DNA of 64,000 bases from Mesostigma viride (Eukaryota > Streptophyta > Mesostigmatophyceae > Mesostigmatales > Mesostigmataceae): contig RPFO01000296.1 in NCBI GenBank assembly GCA_009746045.1, positions 1,419,775 to 1,483,774 of the forward strand. The letters are read 5' to 3'. The notes below the pieces were generated by a model. It was not told the origin of the DNA. It saw only the letters and a list, made by a program, of their open reading frames with translations, and did no database searches. Positions 21,985 through 33,070 of this stretch are shown here, in pieces (the stretch's first letter is position 1; each line of letters opens with the position of its first letter). The position numbers and the translations under genes were made by a program.

Positions 21985-24027
21985 ATGGACGACCCGCCAA
22001 GCAAGCAGCCGTGCGTGGCAGATGGCAGCGTGTACGCACATTCATCCGCAGGCTCTGCCCCTCCCACCCTGCATGATGTGGTCGGCGTGCCCGGCCTGGG
22101 TGCGCGGATCATGGCCGGCGTGCCGTTGCCTGACCGCGTGCGGCTGCGAGGGTTGTGCCGGGCGTTTGCGTACGCGGTCGATGCGTCCCTGCAGGATGTG
22201 CGGAGGATCGATGAGGAGGACTTGGGTCCTCTGGACAGGTGGGGCCGGTCGGACGGCGATGTGCTGAGGTGGCTGGCGGGCAAGTGCCCCAAGCTGAGAG
22301 TGCTGGCGGCCGCAGAAACGTTTGAGGAGCCGCCCGATTTGCCCTGGTGGCATCTTCCCGTGGCCAATGCGGTGATAACCCACGTGGCCACCCAGTGCCG
22401 GCAGCTTCACAAGGTGGTTCTGTACCATTGTGAGGGGGTGGGAGACCCCGCGCTGTTGGCATTGGGAGCCAACTGCAGCGAGCTGGTGGACGTGGACGTT
22501 TGCAACTGCCCGCTGGTCACCGATGCTGGCGTGTCGGCGATCGCGGCGGGGTGCCGGCAACTGGCGGTCTTGACGGTGAGGGACAATCCCAACGTGACCG
22601 ATGACAGCTTGCTGGCTCTCGGTGCTCACTGCCCACGCTTGGAATACCTCGACGTGCACGCGTCAAGGGTCGGCAATGCCGGTCTCATCGCCATTTCGCG
22701 GGGTTGCCGGGACTTGAAATTGCTGGATGTGATGGGTTGCGCTGCGGTGGATGACGAGGGTGTGATCGCGGTCGCTGAGAGCTGCCCGCGGCTGGAGATC
22801 TTGGACTATCGCCTCACCAACGTGAGCGATCGGGGAATTGCGACGGTGGTGTCCCATTGCGAGCATCTCCAGGATCTGTACTTGGAATACTACCACAGCG
22901 TGGAGGCCCTCCGCCTTGGGCCCGACAGCTGTCGCAAGTTGCGCTGCCTGACTATTTCATTTAGCATGCACATCACCGATGAGGTGCTTGTCTCGGTCGT
23001 GACACGTGGCAGCCCGCTGACATGGGTGCATCTGGTGAAGCTCTCGATAACAGACGACAGCATGAAAGCACTCGCGGCGAACTGCCCGCTGCTGGAAAAG
23101 CTCGAGATCCGTTGGTGTGACCAAGTGACAGATGTCGGCATCCTGGCGGTGGCGAGCAACTGCCCACGGCTGCTTAAGGTGGATGTAGAGAAATGCCACC
23201 GAGTGACGGATGCCAGTTTGGTGGAGCTTGTCCAGCGCTGCCCTGACCTCAAGGAGCTCTCCTTGGCTGGGTCTCGTGCTGGCAATGCCACCATGCTCGC
23301 GGCCGCGCGGCACTGCCCCAACCTGTGCGTCTTGCACGTGTCAACTCAGCCCGCTGGCCAGGCTCACGTTGGACAGGTGTCGCGGCGGGATTGGCGGGAA
23401 GTACAGCTGCGGGATGACGGTTTAGAGGCCGTGCTGCGGAACTGCTTGCAGCTCAAGACGCTGGGCTTAATGGACTGTCAGGGTCTGACAGATGCCGGCA
23501 TAAGGATGGTGGGTGACAGCTGCAAGAGTCTGCGAGAGTTGCGCCTGCAAGTTTCCCGTGACTGCTTCACTGCCCGAGGATTGGCCGCGATGGCCCCCCA
23601 CTTGGGTGCGCTGGAGCGTCTGAACGCCAGCGGAAGTGATGCGGTGACGGATGTGAGCTTGCTCGCCCTGGCAAGCCACTGCCGTTGGCTAAAAGTGGTC
23701 GATGTGTCACAGTGCCGCGTAGGCGATCAAGGCGTCATCGCCTTGGTGGGGAGAAATCGGAGGTTGACCACTCTGAACGTGGGTCATAGCGGTCCGGGGT
23801 TGACAGATGCTGGCTTGATGGCCATCAGTGATGCTTGCACCCAGCTGCGGGAGTTGGATATTTCCGGATGTGCGGGCGTCACGACTGCTGGCATCATGGC
23901 CGTTGCAACCAAGTGCAAAACGCTGAGAGTTTTGGATATTAGGGGGTGCTTGTTGAGCGCGCGTGATCTGCGGGCCCTAAACCGCGTGTGCCCACATGTG
24001 GACAGCTGGGAGGGTCCCCTGGATTAG
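21985..24027 (+). CDS. Cysteine-containing LRR protein, F-box/LRR (AMN1/FBXL-like)
   Basis: An intronless ORF of 680 residues. The open frame continues upstream to 21670 without another ATG, so the ATG at 21985 (MDDPPSK) is the best start. Residues ~30-75 (VPGLGARIMAGVPLPDRVRL, then LCRAFAYAVDAS) look like a weak F-box-type helix set. From ~100 to the end there are about 20 leucine-rich repeats of the cysteine-containing type, with the pattern C-x2-L-x2-L-x5-C-x-x-V-T-D-x-G-(L/I/V)-x-A-I/V-A. Such proteins usually act as substrate receptors of SCF ubiquitin ligases or as related adaptors; the substrate cannot be told. The end, at ALNRVCPHVD, looks complete. Codon use is GC-rich like the polymerase exons, so it is probably a host gene. 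Confidence 0.85.
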   Translation: MDDPPSKQPCVADGSVYAHSSAGSAPPTLHDVVGVPGLGARIMAGVPLPDRVRLRGLCRAFAYAVDASLQDVRRIDEEDLGPLDRWGRSDGDVLRWLAGKCPKLRVLAAAETFEEPPDLPWWHLPVANAVITHVATQCRQLHKVVLYHCEGVGDPALLALGANCSELVDVDVCNCPLVTDAGVSAIAAGCRQLAVLTVRDNPNVTDDSLLALGAHCPRLEYLDVHASRVGNAGLIAISRGCRDLKLLDVMGCAAVDDEGVIAVAESCPRLEILDYRLTNVSDRGIATVVSHCEHLQDLYLEYYHSVEALRLGPDSCRKLRCLTISFSMHITDEVLVSVVTRGSPLTWVHLVKLSITDDSMKALAANCPLLEKLEIRWCDQVTDVGILAVASNCPRLLKVDVEKCHRVTDASLVELVQRCPDLKELSLAGSRAGNATMLAAARHCPNLCVLHVSTQPAGQAHVGQVSRRDWREVQLRDDGLEAVLRNCLQLKTLGLMDCQGLTDAGIRMVGDSCKSLRELRLQVSRDCFTARGLAAMAPHLGALERLNASGSDAVTDVSLLALASHCRWLKVVDVSQCRVGDQGVIALVGRNRRLTTLNVGHSGPGLTDAGLMAISDACTQLRELDISGCAGVTTAGIMAVATKCKTLRVLDIRGCLLSARDLRALNRVCPHVDSWEGPLD

Positions 24028-25660
24028 GCCCCTGATGTCCCCGCGGGCAATCTATATAGTGCGTCTAATCAATAGAGTGCTCGGACGTGGTCAGGCCATG
24101 GACATGGGGCCAGCAGTCCGAGATGTGACAGGGCAGGGAGGGTGGGATCATACGGCGGCGGGCTTTTCCTTCTCTCCACTTGGCCACATGGTTAGCCCTG
24201 GGCCCGCTCATGTCGAATGCCACAGGCATGCAAGGGCAAGGGGGGGGGCACTTCCAGCACGTCAATTTTATTTAATGCAAGGGCGGAGCCTGTCCCATAC
24301 GTCATGCCGGTGGTGGACAGAAGAACCATGGGAGTGGCCATCCACGTGGCAGCTGTTCCATGGATCCATGCCTTGCTGGCGTGAATTAAGCAAGTGAGGA
24401 AGGGCCCAGGATGGAGCGTGAGCCCAGACCCTTGGAGCTTAGACCATGGAAGCCCACACTGTCTGATGAAAAGGGGGAGATGGGGGAACGCAAGGCTGGG
24501 CCCACCGCCTTGCCACCAGGCTTGCCCGCAGGTCCCATATTACTGGAAAGAAACCGAGCCCATGTCAATGGGAAGGATACGAGCCCATGGGCTTTGGACT
24601 GGCATTGTGCTGGTTGTCTCATTCATAAGGCCTTGAAAGGGCCTAGCGTGAGGCCTCGATTTTTTTTCTAGACTTAGTAGGGCATGTACATGAATGAGAC
24701 AACTAGACATGTATATCAATGAGGAGACATCGAATGTATTGGGATTCATGGTGCACTGTGGTACGTCTCCCGATGGGGATAGACACGTGAATAATTAATT
24801 AATACTGCCTTGTCAAACATTCAACTTTGGGACCTATAATGTTATAGGTCCAGGTCATTAATTAGTTTCCCGGTGTTCACGTACCGGGAAATTAATGAAT
24901 TAAACACGCGCTCCCGCTGGGGAGTCACGGAGCACAATAATACAGAGTTAATGTGCTTTTCATCCCTCTATGTTGCATGCACACTTCCCACATTCTTAGG
25001 CACAGGCGCCTGGGCCTAGCCGGGCACCTGGCCCACATAGATCAGGTAGACACATCAGATAGACTATAGCTAGCTGGCACCAAGCCCGCCCAGCCTTGAC
25101 GCTTGTCCTCACCTGGCGTGCCCCAGGCCGCGTGCGGCATGCATGCAGGGCTGCCAACCATGGACCTTTCGTGATCTAGACTAGGCATGGACATGTGCTA
25201 CCCTAGAAGAGAGGGGCTCACACCCGGGCAGCCTCCTGGTTTGTCTGTAATCTGGAGGCAGATGGTTCGCAAGGATATAGATGGCATGCAAGTAGTGATG
25301 AAGGAGACCATGAACCCCAAGTCTGCGGGGGCTCCGCGTGTGGCCGCGTTTGGCATTCATAGTGATTCAGGCCGTGGTGCATGCCCACAACCCTGTAACT
25401 AGGAACTAGATAGCTACCATCATCCATTCCATCCCATGTTCCCCTCTCACTGAGGACTTATGCTCACATGACGCAGTCACGTATATTAATTCTTGTTGCA
25501 CACTGGGAAGGGGGCAGAGACACTGACCCGTCTTCCTTCATGCTCGGAGACAAGCCACAGATGCAATCGAAACTACTCACGAGAAGAGTCTGTCATCTCT
25601 GTGGGTGCACTAACGCTGAAACGTGCGTGGGTGACATGGCGGCGGCATTGTCTGGCCCTC
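24028..25660. other. Intergenic region with one dispersed repeat end
   Basis: No gene recognised. At 24893-24936 lies a TTAA-rich segment followed by CTCCCGCTGGGGAGTCACGG, a dispersed repeat end shared with 27252-27312 (inverted) and 49492-49536. 25490-25600 resembles 49550-49680 (CACA..GG..AGGGCAGAGAC, CTCCTTCATGC). Confidence 0.5.
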
Positions 25661-25663
25661 CCT

Positions 25664-25870
25664 TTTCGTTTAAGGTCCTGGTCCTCCCTGTTCTTCCGTA
25701 CGGGGCCCGGAGACTTGGACTCTCACTGCCGACCTTGCCAACAAGCTGGATGGCGCGGTCACCAACATGCTGCGTTCAATTTTTCGTGTAGGATCCGCTG
25801 CTCATGTCCACAAGGAGGACTTGTATCTCGGCATGCCACTTCTCACCAGCACCATATCCCTCGATCTATC
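25664..25870 (+). pseudogene. LINE reverse transcriptase C-terminal relic
   Basis: Translates to KVLVLPVLPYGAR, then after one frame break LTADLANKLDGAVTNMLRSI and EDLYLGMPLLTSTI. The pattern L-P-V-L-x-Y-G-A-x-x-x-x-L, L-D-G-x-x-x-x-M-L and L-Y-G-x-M-P is the region just after the RT domain in many non-LTR retrotransposons. It is too short and broken to be active. Confidence 0.6.
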
Positions 25871-26797
25871 GGATTCAGCAATATCGGACATATTGGCACC
25901 CCTCTCCGGTAAAGAGGTTTTTCGCAGTTTGGCTGTTTCGAAACGTTAAGGGCTAACTCACACGGGTTGCAATCCGTAGTTCGTGAGCACTCTTGTCATG
26001 CGTGGCAGGAATCTTCTCACGGCGTCGGCAGATAGTGCCGGAAAACGGGCATGGTTCGCGACCCGACTTTGTGGTTCGCGGGAAATCGTGTCGCGACCCA
26101 TGTTCGCCAGCGAAACGTCCACGTGTCCGTGAATCGAACCTGACAAGTGCGAAAAAGACCTGAAAGTACGGGAATTATGGTACGAATTCAGTCGGCGTAG
26201 AACCAGTACGGCAGGGTGATGAAGAAAACTGGACAGCTTCGATCCAGCGAAGCCGGTCTCGCCAGGTAGAATTTAGTATCGTCCAGTAAAGACAAATAAT
26301 CATTGGATACACCCGAATAATCAGAATCGATATCGTAGATATCCCGCTGTATGTGTAAATCCAAGGACAGGTGGCGACAACGAGGAGATTGAGGAGTGCG
26401 GAAAAGAGCGGAAAGTGCGGAAACGCCAGCAAAAATGGTACTGTGAACCAATCTTTATCTATCTGAACAATCCGAACGCCCGCGACCCGCCGTGTGAGTG
26501 CGACCGGTTCGTCAACCAATTTCTGTTCCACGTGGCAGAAAGTTCGATGCCACTCGGCAAAGCGGTTCGCGAACCATGACCGTACGAACCACGGATCGCG
26601 ACCCGTGTGAGTTGGCCCTAAGTGCTCAAGATGCCTTCGGATCAGGAGACTCACACAGCCGCGAAATCATGCCAAAGGTCCTATGTTCGATTCCTTGCTG
26701 GTAGCTTCTAGGCTTTCTTACTTTCTGTGTTCCGCGGAATCTCAGATTTGGGCAGCTAGCGTTTTCACGTGTTAGTGTTGCTTTCTGACGACAATGT
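25868..26797. repeat. Dispersed repeat unit, copy 1 (split by a MITE)
   Basis: From GATTCAGCAATATCGGACAT through CGGATCAGGAGACTCACACA to TCTGACGACAAT it matches 26976-27233. Copy 1 is split at 25949/26619 by an inserted element. GTTCGATTCC in the unit resembles a B box, so it may be SINE-like. Confidence 0.8.
25950..26618. mobile_element. PIF/Harbinger-like MITE with TAA target duplication
   Basis: The 669 bp insertion starts GGGCTAACTCACACGGGT and ends with its imperfect inverse, ACCCGTGTGAGTTGGCCC (about 34 bp TIRs with a few mismatches). TAA flanks both sides (25947-25949, 26619-26621). The uninterrupted site exists at 27058-27066 in repeat copy 2. A 3 bp TWA duplication is the hallmark of PIF/Harbinger elements. 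No transposase is present. Confidence 0.85.
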
Positions 26798-26975
26798 AAG
26801 ATCGGTTGATATTAGTTAGCTAGTTTCGGCTATACGTCCTCTAGGTTTGTACGTCACACTACAACCAGATTCCAGCCGTGGTCAACCTGCCTACCTCGGC
26901 AATACTAGAATATCGCGTAGGTCCGTGCGTAGTACTCCTGCGCACTTATAGGTCTAGTGGTGAGTCATCTTCTAT

Positions 26976-27233
26976 AGATTCAGCAATATCGGACATATTG
27001 GCACCCCTCTAGAGCTCCGGTAAAAAGGTTTTTCGCAGTTGGGCTGTTTCGACTGAACGTTAAGTGAGATGCCTTCGGATCAGGAGACTCACACAGCCGG
27101 GAAATCATGCCAAAGGTCCTATGTTCGATTCCTTGCTGGTAGCTTCTAGGCTTTCTTACTTTCTGTGTTCCGCGGAATCTCAGATTTGGGCATGCAGCTA
27201 GAGTTTTCACGTTTGTTGCTTTCTGACGACAAT
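26976..27233. repeat. Dispersed repeat unit, copy 2 (empty site)
   Basis: A near-identical second copy of the 25868-26797 unit without the MITE. It reads AACGTTAAGTGAGATGCC across the insertion point. Confidence 0.85.
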
Positions 27234-27251
27234 ATCCATCCATCGGGGTTA

Positions 27252-27312
27252 ATGCTCCGTGACTCCCCAATTAACGGGAGCACGAGTTTAATTTATTAAT
27301 TAATTTATTGTC
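27252..27312 (-). repeat. Dispersed repeat end, inverted copy
   Basis: Inverse of the 24893 and 49492 copies: TTAA-rich sequence joined to GGGGAGTCACGGAGCA. A second partial motif lies at 27408-27446. Confidence 0.6.
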
Positions 27313-27546
27313 TGGCACATAGCTATAGCTCTCTTGATATATAGCTAGACGTAGGACTGTTTTCTTTGTAGATAGCTTTATAGACCGGTAGGATTGCGTG
27401 TACCCATCCATCGGGGAGTTGATGCTCCGTGATTGGGAGTCCCCACCTGGACGGCACAGCAGTTCCGGCCCTACTCTGAGCGTTTTAAACTCTTGGGCAG
27501 TTGGCTTCCTAGTTCCTATGTAACACCAAGGATGACATCGACACAC

Positions 27547-28146
27547 GCATAGGTCTTGTATGGACGGCTTTGCGTAAATTAGACAGAGTGTGGCACGCCA
27601 AGGACCTGGGCGCTGGCCGGAAACGGGATCTTTAATTCCCGGTTCTTGTTCTTACTACTCTGACCTATGGGGCGGAAGCCTGGACACTCACTGAACATCT
27701 GGAGTCCAGATTGAATGGAACAGTTACTAGGATGTATATCTTGTTGGGGGTGAAGTACGGCGAACACCGCCACTTGGCAGAGTTGTATGATGGGATGCCC
27801 CGTGTGTCTGATATTATTAGCCGGCAGCGTATAGATAGACTACAGTTTGCTGGCCACTGCATCTAGCCCGTACTAATCAGGGTGATACAGATGAGGGCCC
27901 TGCTGGTTCCTTGCGGACTGGCCAGCCCGGGAGATATCTTCTGACATGGTCAGGCCCTGCCATGTAGCTGGGTTAGACGACGCGGTGGCCAACATTGGAC
28001 ATACCGCGACATGACTTTAGCTGACATGCAGAGCAAAGACGCTGTTGGCATCATCCGCTCAACCCCTCTTACTCAGATATGGTCGGATATGCAGGACAAG
28101 CAGCGTTGGGCGCGGACATTGTCAAAGACTATACGACCCCCCAACT
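27547..28146 (+). pseudogene. LINE reverse transcriptase C-terminal relic
   Basis: Frames with breaks encode LTYGAEAWTLTEHLESRLNG, GEHRHLAELYDGMPRVSDII, RQRIDRLQFAGHC and later DMQDKQRWARTL. The order Y-G-(A/S)-E-x-W, R-R/D-R-L-x-F-A-G-H and a W/D-rich tail is typical of the end of ORF2 in L1/RTE/jockey-type elements. Several stops and shifts show decay. A related relic lies inverted at 48517-48905. Confidence 0.7.
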
Positions 28147-28183
28147 GTGGCTCCTAGGAAATGTAAAAAGCAGGCCGGGACAG

Positions 28184-28246
28184 TAGGCAGCCACGAGCCA
28201 CGAGCCACGAGCCACGAGCCACGAGCCACGAGCCACGAGCCATGCA
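28184..28246. repeat. 7 bp tandem repeat CACGAGC
   Basis: About eight units of GAGCCAC; both strands remain open over it. Confidence 0.9.
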
Positions 28247-28397
28247 CGAACCGCCATGCACGAGGTAGCCATGGCTGACGGCGGATCGAGCTCATAACTT
28301 TCACGTTTGGGCACCAAATTCGGCCGTGAATCTGATCACTATCGCTTAATTCGTCTCTCTAAGACGCACACGCTGATATATTTTTCCGAAACTAAAA

Positions 28398-29440
28398 CGC
28401 AATATTATGACGAGCAAACGCTCGACTACGCAACACAGCCCGGCTGGCGGCTGCCGCCGGATGAGCCAAGAAAATTCGCCTGCAGCTCCGGCTGCAGTTC
28501 CGCCCGGCCTGCCAGGCAGCGAGGCCACTACTCAAGCGTTGGTAGTGCACTCCGCTCCTGCGGCCTCGCTATCGGCATATCGCCTGATCCTAAACGCAGT
28601 CGCCCTGAGCAGAATCGCGCCCAACTGAACCGCGCTTTCGGCCCCAACCTTTCAAGGTCGACGATCGCGACTGGACCAACGTTTCCCCGGCAAATGCCAT
28701 GCATTGCCTCTTCTTCGGGGACTACGGCCTCGCTTTACGACCTGTGCATCCATCTCGACATGCAGCATCAACCAGCTCATCACCCTGGACGGCAAATGGT
28801 TTAACCCCGGCGCTCTGTTCGGGTGCGCCCGCCCCCAATTTCCAGCACACCATTCTCAACTCCCTTCTCATGCGCTCTGACTGATGGCGAGATCTGGGCT
28901 CCATCCATCTCCGCACCCACACTCCGTTCCACCCTTACGGAAGCCTTCCGCCAGCACGTGACCCCCCTTCAGTTGCTGCCGATGTGGCAGCAATGGGAGG
29001 CACGCTGGCTACTCGGAGCTCGATCCGGGCCTCACCTTTCCACCACTGTACGTCGCCTCCACCTCCACTGCCATTTCCGCCTCCACTGCCGACATCAAGG
29101 CCCAGCTCCTCGACATCGACAAGCACCTCTGACGTCACCGCCCTCGCCCTTATATTATTGAGTGTCTCCACGACACCGCAGGCCTCACCGCCCAGGCGGT
29201 GAAGGACATCGCTGCCCAGCCGGGCGGCATCTGCTGGCCCGGCCAGCTACATGTATGCTCCTTCCACCCAGCCGTGGGCGGACTTGCTCAAGCACCACAC
29301 CACCTCCACCACCTCCACCACCTCCACCATCGCGGCACAGCTCAAGCAACAAGCACTCGACCTTCGTGAGGAGGCCGAGCTCGACAACTGCGCAGCCACA
29401 ATGTCATAGTCAAGCACTTCGACCAGCCGGTATAGATGAG
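28398..29440 (+). pseudogene. Decayed GC-rich ORF, probably a transposon ORF1
   Basis: Starting near ATGACGAGCAAACGC the sequence is coding-like in codon bias but breaks frame several times (MTSKRSTTQHSPAGG; later LITLDGKWFNPGALFGCARP). Pro/Ser/Thr-rich tracts follow. Its position upstream of the ORF1-like tail at 29520-29841 suggests one decayed element. No known domain was recognised. Confidence 0.35.
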
Positions 29441-29519
29441 ACCTCGGCGGAGACGCTTCTCATGGCATTATTTAAGCTCAACATTTTAACTTGCCCCCAT
29501 GCAATTCACTGGTGAGCTG

Positions 29520-29841
29520 CGGATGTCGGCTGTCCGCCTCCCCGGCCCGCGCGCGAGGTAAGTACATAAGGCTGCATGCATGGCCCGGCACCTTTAAGTA
29601 CATGGCGGACAAGCTGTCGTTCCTTAAAATTATGCCGCAAGAAGCTCTCGCGGACTCGCTACACGCTGGACGACGACTTGACCCTGGCCCAGCAACAACA
29701 GCGACGCGAGCTATGGCCGACCTACCTTCAGCTCCGGCAGAGCGCAGGGGGGAAACCGGTTTACTGGAGGGGGGCGGTCATCCACGTTGACCTGTGCAAG
29801 CCCTGGCAGGCACCTCCTGCCACCCCAGCAAACTCAGTCTA
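29520..29841 (+). pseudogene. ORF1-like C-terminal tail of a non-LTR element
   Basis: One frame ends TLDDDLTLAQQQQRRELWPT followed by GKPVYWRGAVIHVD. The L-T-x-x-Q-x-x-x-R-x-x-L then (Y/R)WRG pattern is the C-terminal domain of ORF1 proteins of plant and algal LINEs. A fragment of the same tail (YWKGAAIYVG) lies at 37553-37660, right after the large retrotransposon. Confidence 0.5.
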
Positions 29842-30053
29842 GCTAGGGAATATATAACAGTAGTGTATATAGTAGATTAGTCAGGCTTAGCCTATAATAG
29901 CATGTGGCCTACTGTACGTGCATTAAATTAAATTAAATTATAACATGCCGCCGTGGGGAGGACATGTAGCACATATTCCACGATGGATGGGGTGGAGGAA
30001 GCCGCGTGATCGAACTATACTAACTCTAAGCTATCTAGAAAAACCTAACTACA

Positions 30054-30323
30054 CTACTCATCAAAACGCCGCCTCCGCTTGGGGGGAGGTGGCTTGCCCA
30101 CAGGGTCGGGCGTGTGCGCCTTGACAATCTTCTTCCACCGCGTCTTGTCCTGCATGACAGTCCAAAGACGGGAGAGAGAGTGGATGCGGTGCTCAAACTG
30201 GGCTGGGACCACTAGGTCGTCCAGCAACATCTGAACGTAGTTCGTGACAGGTTTCCCTACCCGTTTGGGAATGTCCTCTGGGCCAGGCCAGGTCAGAATG
30301 TGCCGCCCTGGCTGTACGCGCAT
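30054..30323 (-). pseudogene. LINE ORF2 C-terminal relic
   Basis: Minus-strand frame with HRIHSLSRLWTVMQDKTRWK and ending VGKPPPPKRRRRFDE. The same ending recurs at 51005-51217 (GKPPPPKRKGRF). The flank ATAACATGCC(G/T)CCGT is shared by both copies, so this is the 3' end of one LINE family. Confidence 0.55.
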
Positions 30324-30710
30324 GTGCGCCCATAATAATGGCCCCCATGGATGACGCCTTCAGATTTAGCCGAGCCATACCTACTATAATGGGACCCCCA
30401 TGCATGGATGTTGCATTTAGCATTAAGCCACGCTAGACTGCCTATGCAGAGAGTCACTCTCTGTTGAGAAGCCATGCGGCCCTAGCTCTTGTATAGCCAT
30501 GATGATCTATTGATCTTCCACCCCATGACAGGCCTTAATTGAGCTCTGAGACATCATGGTGGTGCCCGGGTGCCCTTGGTGCACCTAGAGCAAGTGTCGT
30601 TTAATTACATTCCCACGTCCCTTGCAGGAAGTAGCCCAGAATGTATTAATTAAAAGCCATATGCCCCTTCTCTGGGATATGCATGCTACATATATATTAA
30701 CTGGACTGAA

Positions 30711-32138
30711 AAAACATGCGTGGACGATAGGAATTATAGCACCGGCGGGCTTCAAAGTGCCGGACGGCAGGCGGTACCACCATTCCGTGGCAGCTTGGCC
30801 CAGTTTGCTACCGGCTGGCACACGTTTTCAGTGAATTTTGGGCTCCAGATTTAAATGCAACGTGCGGTTTGAGGCAGGGGAAAACATGCGTGGACGATAG
30901 GAATTATAGCACCGGCGGGCTTCAAAGTGCCGGACGGCAGGCGGTACCACCATTCCGTGGCAGCTTGGCCCAGTTTGCTACCGGCTGGCACACGTTTTCA
31001 GTGAATTTTGGGCTCCAGATTTAAATGCAACGTGCGGTTTGAGGCAGGGGAAAACATGCGTGGACGATAGGAATTATAGCACCGGCGGGCTTCAAAGTGC
31101 CGGACGGCAGGCGGTACCACCATTCCGTGGCAGCTTGGCCCAGTTTGCTACCGGCTGGCACACGTTTTCAGTGAATTTTGGGCTCCAGATTTAAATGCAA
31201 CGTGCGGTTTGAGGCAGGGGAAAACATGCGTGGACGATAGGAATTATAGCACCGGCGGGCTTCAAAGTGCCGGACGGCAGGCGGTACCACCATTCCGTGG
31301 CAGCTTGGCCCAGTTTGCTACCGGCTGGCACACGTTTTCAGTGAATTTTGGGCTCCAGATTTAAATGCAACGTGCGGTTTGAGGCAGGGGAAAACATGCG
31401 TGGACGATAGGAATTATAGCACCGGCGGGCTTCAAAGTGCCGGACGGCAGGCGGTACCACCATTCCGTGGCAGCTTGGCCCAGTTTGCTACCGGCTGGCA
31501 CACGTTTTCAGTGAATTTTGGGCTCCAGATTTAAATGCAACGTGCGGTTTGAGGCAGGGGAAAACATGCGTGGACGATAGGAATTATAGCACCGGCGGGC
31601 TTCAAAGTGCCGGACGGCAGGCGGTACCACCATTCCGTGGCAGCTTGGCCCAGTTTGCTACCGGCTGGCACACGTTTTCAGTGAATTTTGGGCTCCAGAT
31701 TTAAATGCAACGTGCGGTTTGAGGCAGGGGAAAACATGCGTGGACGATAGGAATTATAGCACCGGCGGGCTTCAAAGTGCCGGACGGCAGGCGGTACCAC
31801 CATTCCGTGGCAGCTTGGCCCAGTTTGCTACCGGCTGGCACACGTTTTCAGTGAATTTTGGGCTCCAGATTTAAATGCAACGTGCGGTTTGAGGCAGGGG
31901 AAAACATGCGTGGACGATAGGAATTATAGCACCGGCGGGCTTCAAAGTGCCGGACGGCAGGCGGTACCACCATTCCGTGGCAGCTTGGCCCAGTTTGCTA
32001 CCGGCTGGCACACGTTTTCAGTGAATTTTGGGCTCCAGATTTAAATGCAACGTGCGGTTTGAGGCAGGGGAAAACATGCGTGGACGATAGGAATTATAGC
32101 ACCGGCGGGCTTCAAAGTGCCGGACGGCAGGCGGTACC
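30711..32138 (+). repeat. 170 bp monomer array, 8.4 copies (element 5' region)
   Basis: Units starting AAAACATGCGTGGACGATAG lie at 30711, 30881, 31051, 31221, 31391, 31561, 31731, 31901 and 32071. They are almost identical, and the last is cut at GGCGGTACC where the leader begins. Placement directly before the coding region recalls the promoter monomers of mouse L1. Confidence 0.97.
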
Positions 32139-32251
32139 GCGACCGCAGCGCGTTGGGGGGCTGCCGCCCCCCAAACCCCCCGCGTGGGGGGCTCCGCCCC
32201 CCACACCCCCGCCCCCCCCCTCGGTGGCTGCCACGCCTGCCCTGATTGTTC

Positions 32252-33070
32252 ATGGACGACCCACGACCCCCTTCGCCCAACGGCTCCCCCGCTCCCCGGT
32301 TGGCGCCTCGGCGGTCCTCTCGGCTTGCGGCCCTTCTTGCGGAGGTGGGCGACCCGGCTGCGGGGGGCTCGGGCGCCCCGGTCTCCCCCTCCTTGGTCTG
32401 CGAGGTCTGCCGGAGCGGGCACCGCGGGCACCACATGTTAGTTTGTGATGCTTGCAATTCCGGGTGGCACTTGCAGTGTCTTACTCCCCGGCTCTACCGG
32501 GTCCCGCCGGGCTCCTGGACGTGCCCGCGCTGTCCCCCCCGGCGGGCCCCCGGGCTGCCCTCCCCGCTGGGTGCTCCGGCCCCCTGCCCCGTGTGCCCCC
32601 CTGCCGAGGCCCTCGGGGCGGGCCGTGGCCTGCCCGATGGGGCCGCCGTTGCTCGGGCCCTGGCGCCCTCGGCCCCGGGGCCCCACCCGTCGCCTGGCCC
32701 CGCCGACGGGGGCGCGGCGCTGTCGCCTGGGCTGAGCCCGGCCGACCCCCGGCGGGCCTGGCGACCCCGGCGCCCGCCCCCGGCCCCTCGCTCCCCGACG
32801 CTCTGGCCTCCCTTCCCCCGGCCGCGGTTGGCCACCCAGCCGCCACCCCCGTCCTTGCCGCGTGGGACGGCGGCCCCCGGGCCCACGCGTTCACCTCGTG
32901 GCCGCCCTCGCACATTGTCGGCGTGGTGGGCCGCGCCACCTTTTCTTGGGCGTACTGCCCTTTGTTGCTGGACGCGGTCGGGCTCCAGGCCGCCTTCCCC
33001 TCGCTCCCTAGGCCCCCGGCCTTCCTGGCCCTAGTTGCGCAGGTGCGGGCGACATTTCTTTCCGCCGCCC
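32252..33070 (+). CDS. Retrotransposon N-terminal part with PHD finger
   Basis: ATG at 32252 (MDDPRPPSPNG). A C4HC3 PHD finger follows at residues ~48-95: CEVCRSGHRGHHMLVCDACN, then W-H-x-x-C and a final CPRC. PHD fingers bind histone H3 tails or act in other chromatin contacts. After the finger comes a Pro/Ala/Gly-rich linker, where the best frame changes (somewhere 32560-32700). The second frame gives SWPPSHIVGVVGRATFSWAY up to the C-run at ~33066-33073, where frame is lost again. Confidence 0.65.

Noticed and set aside
21936-23337. Minus-strand ORFs up to 205 codons within the LRR gene
   Set aside because: Antisense shadows of GC-rich LRR codons with no domain of their own.
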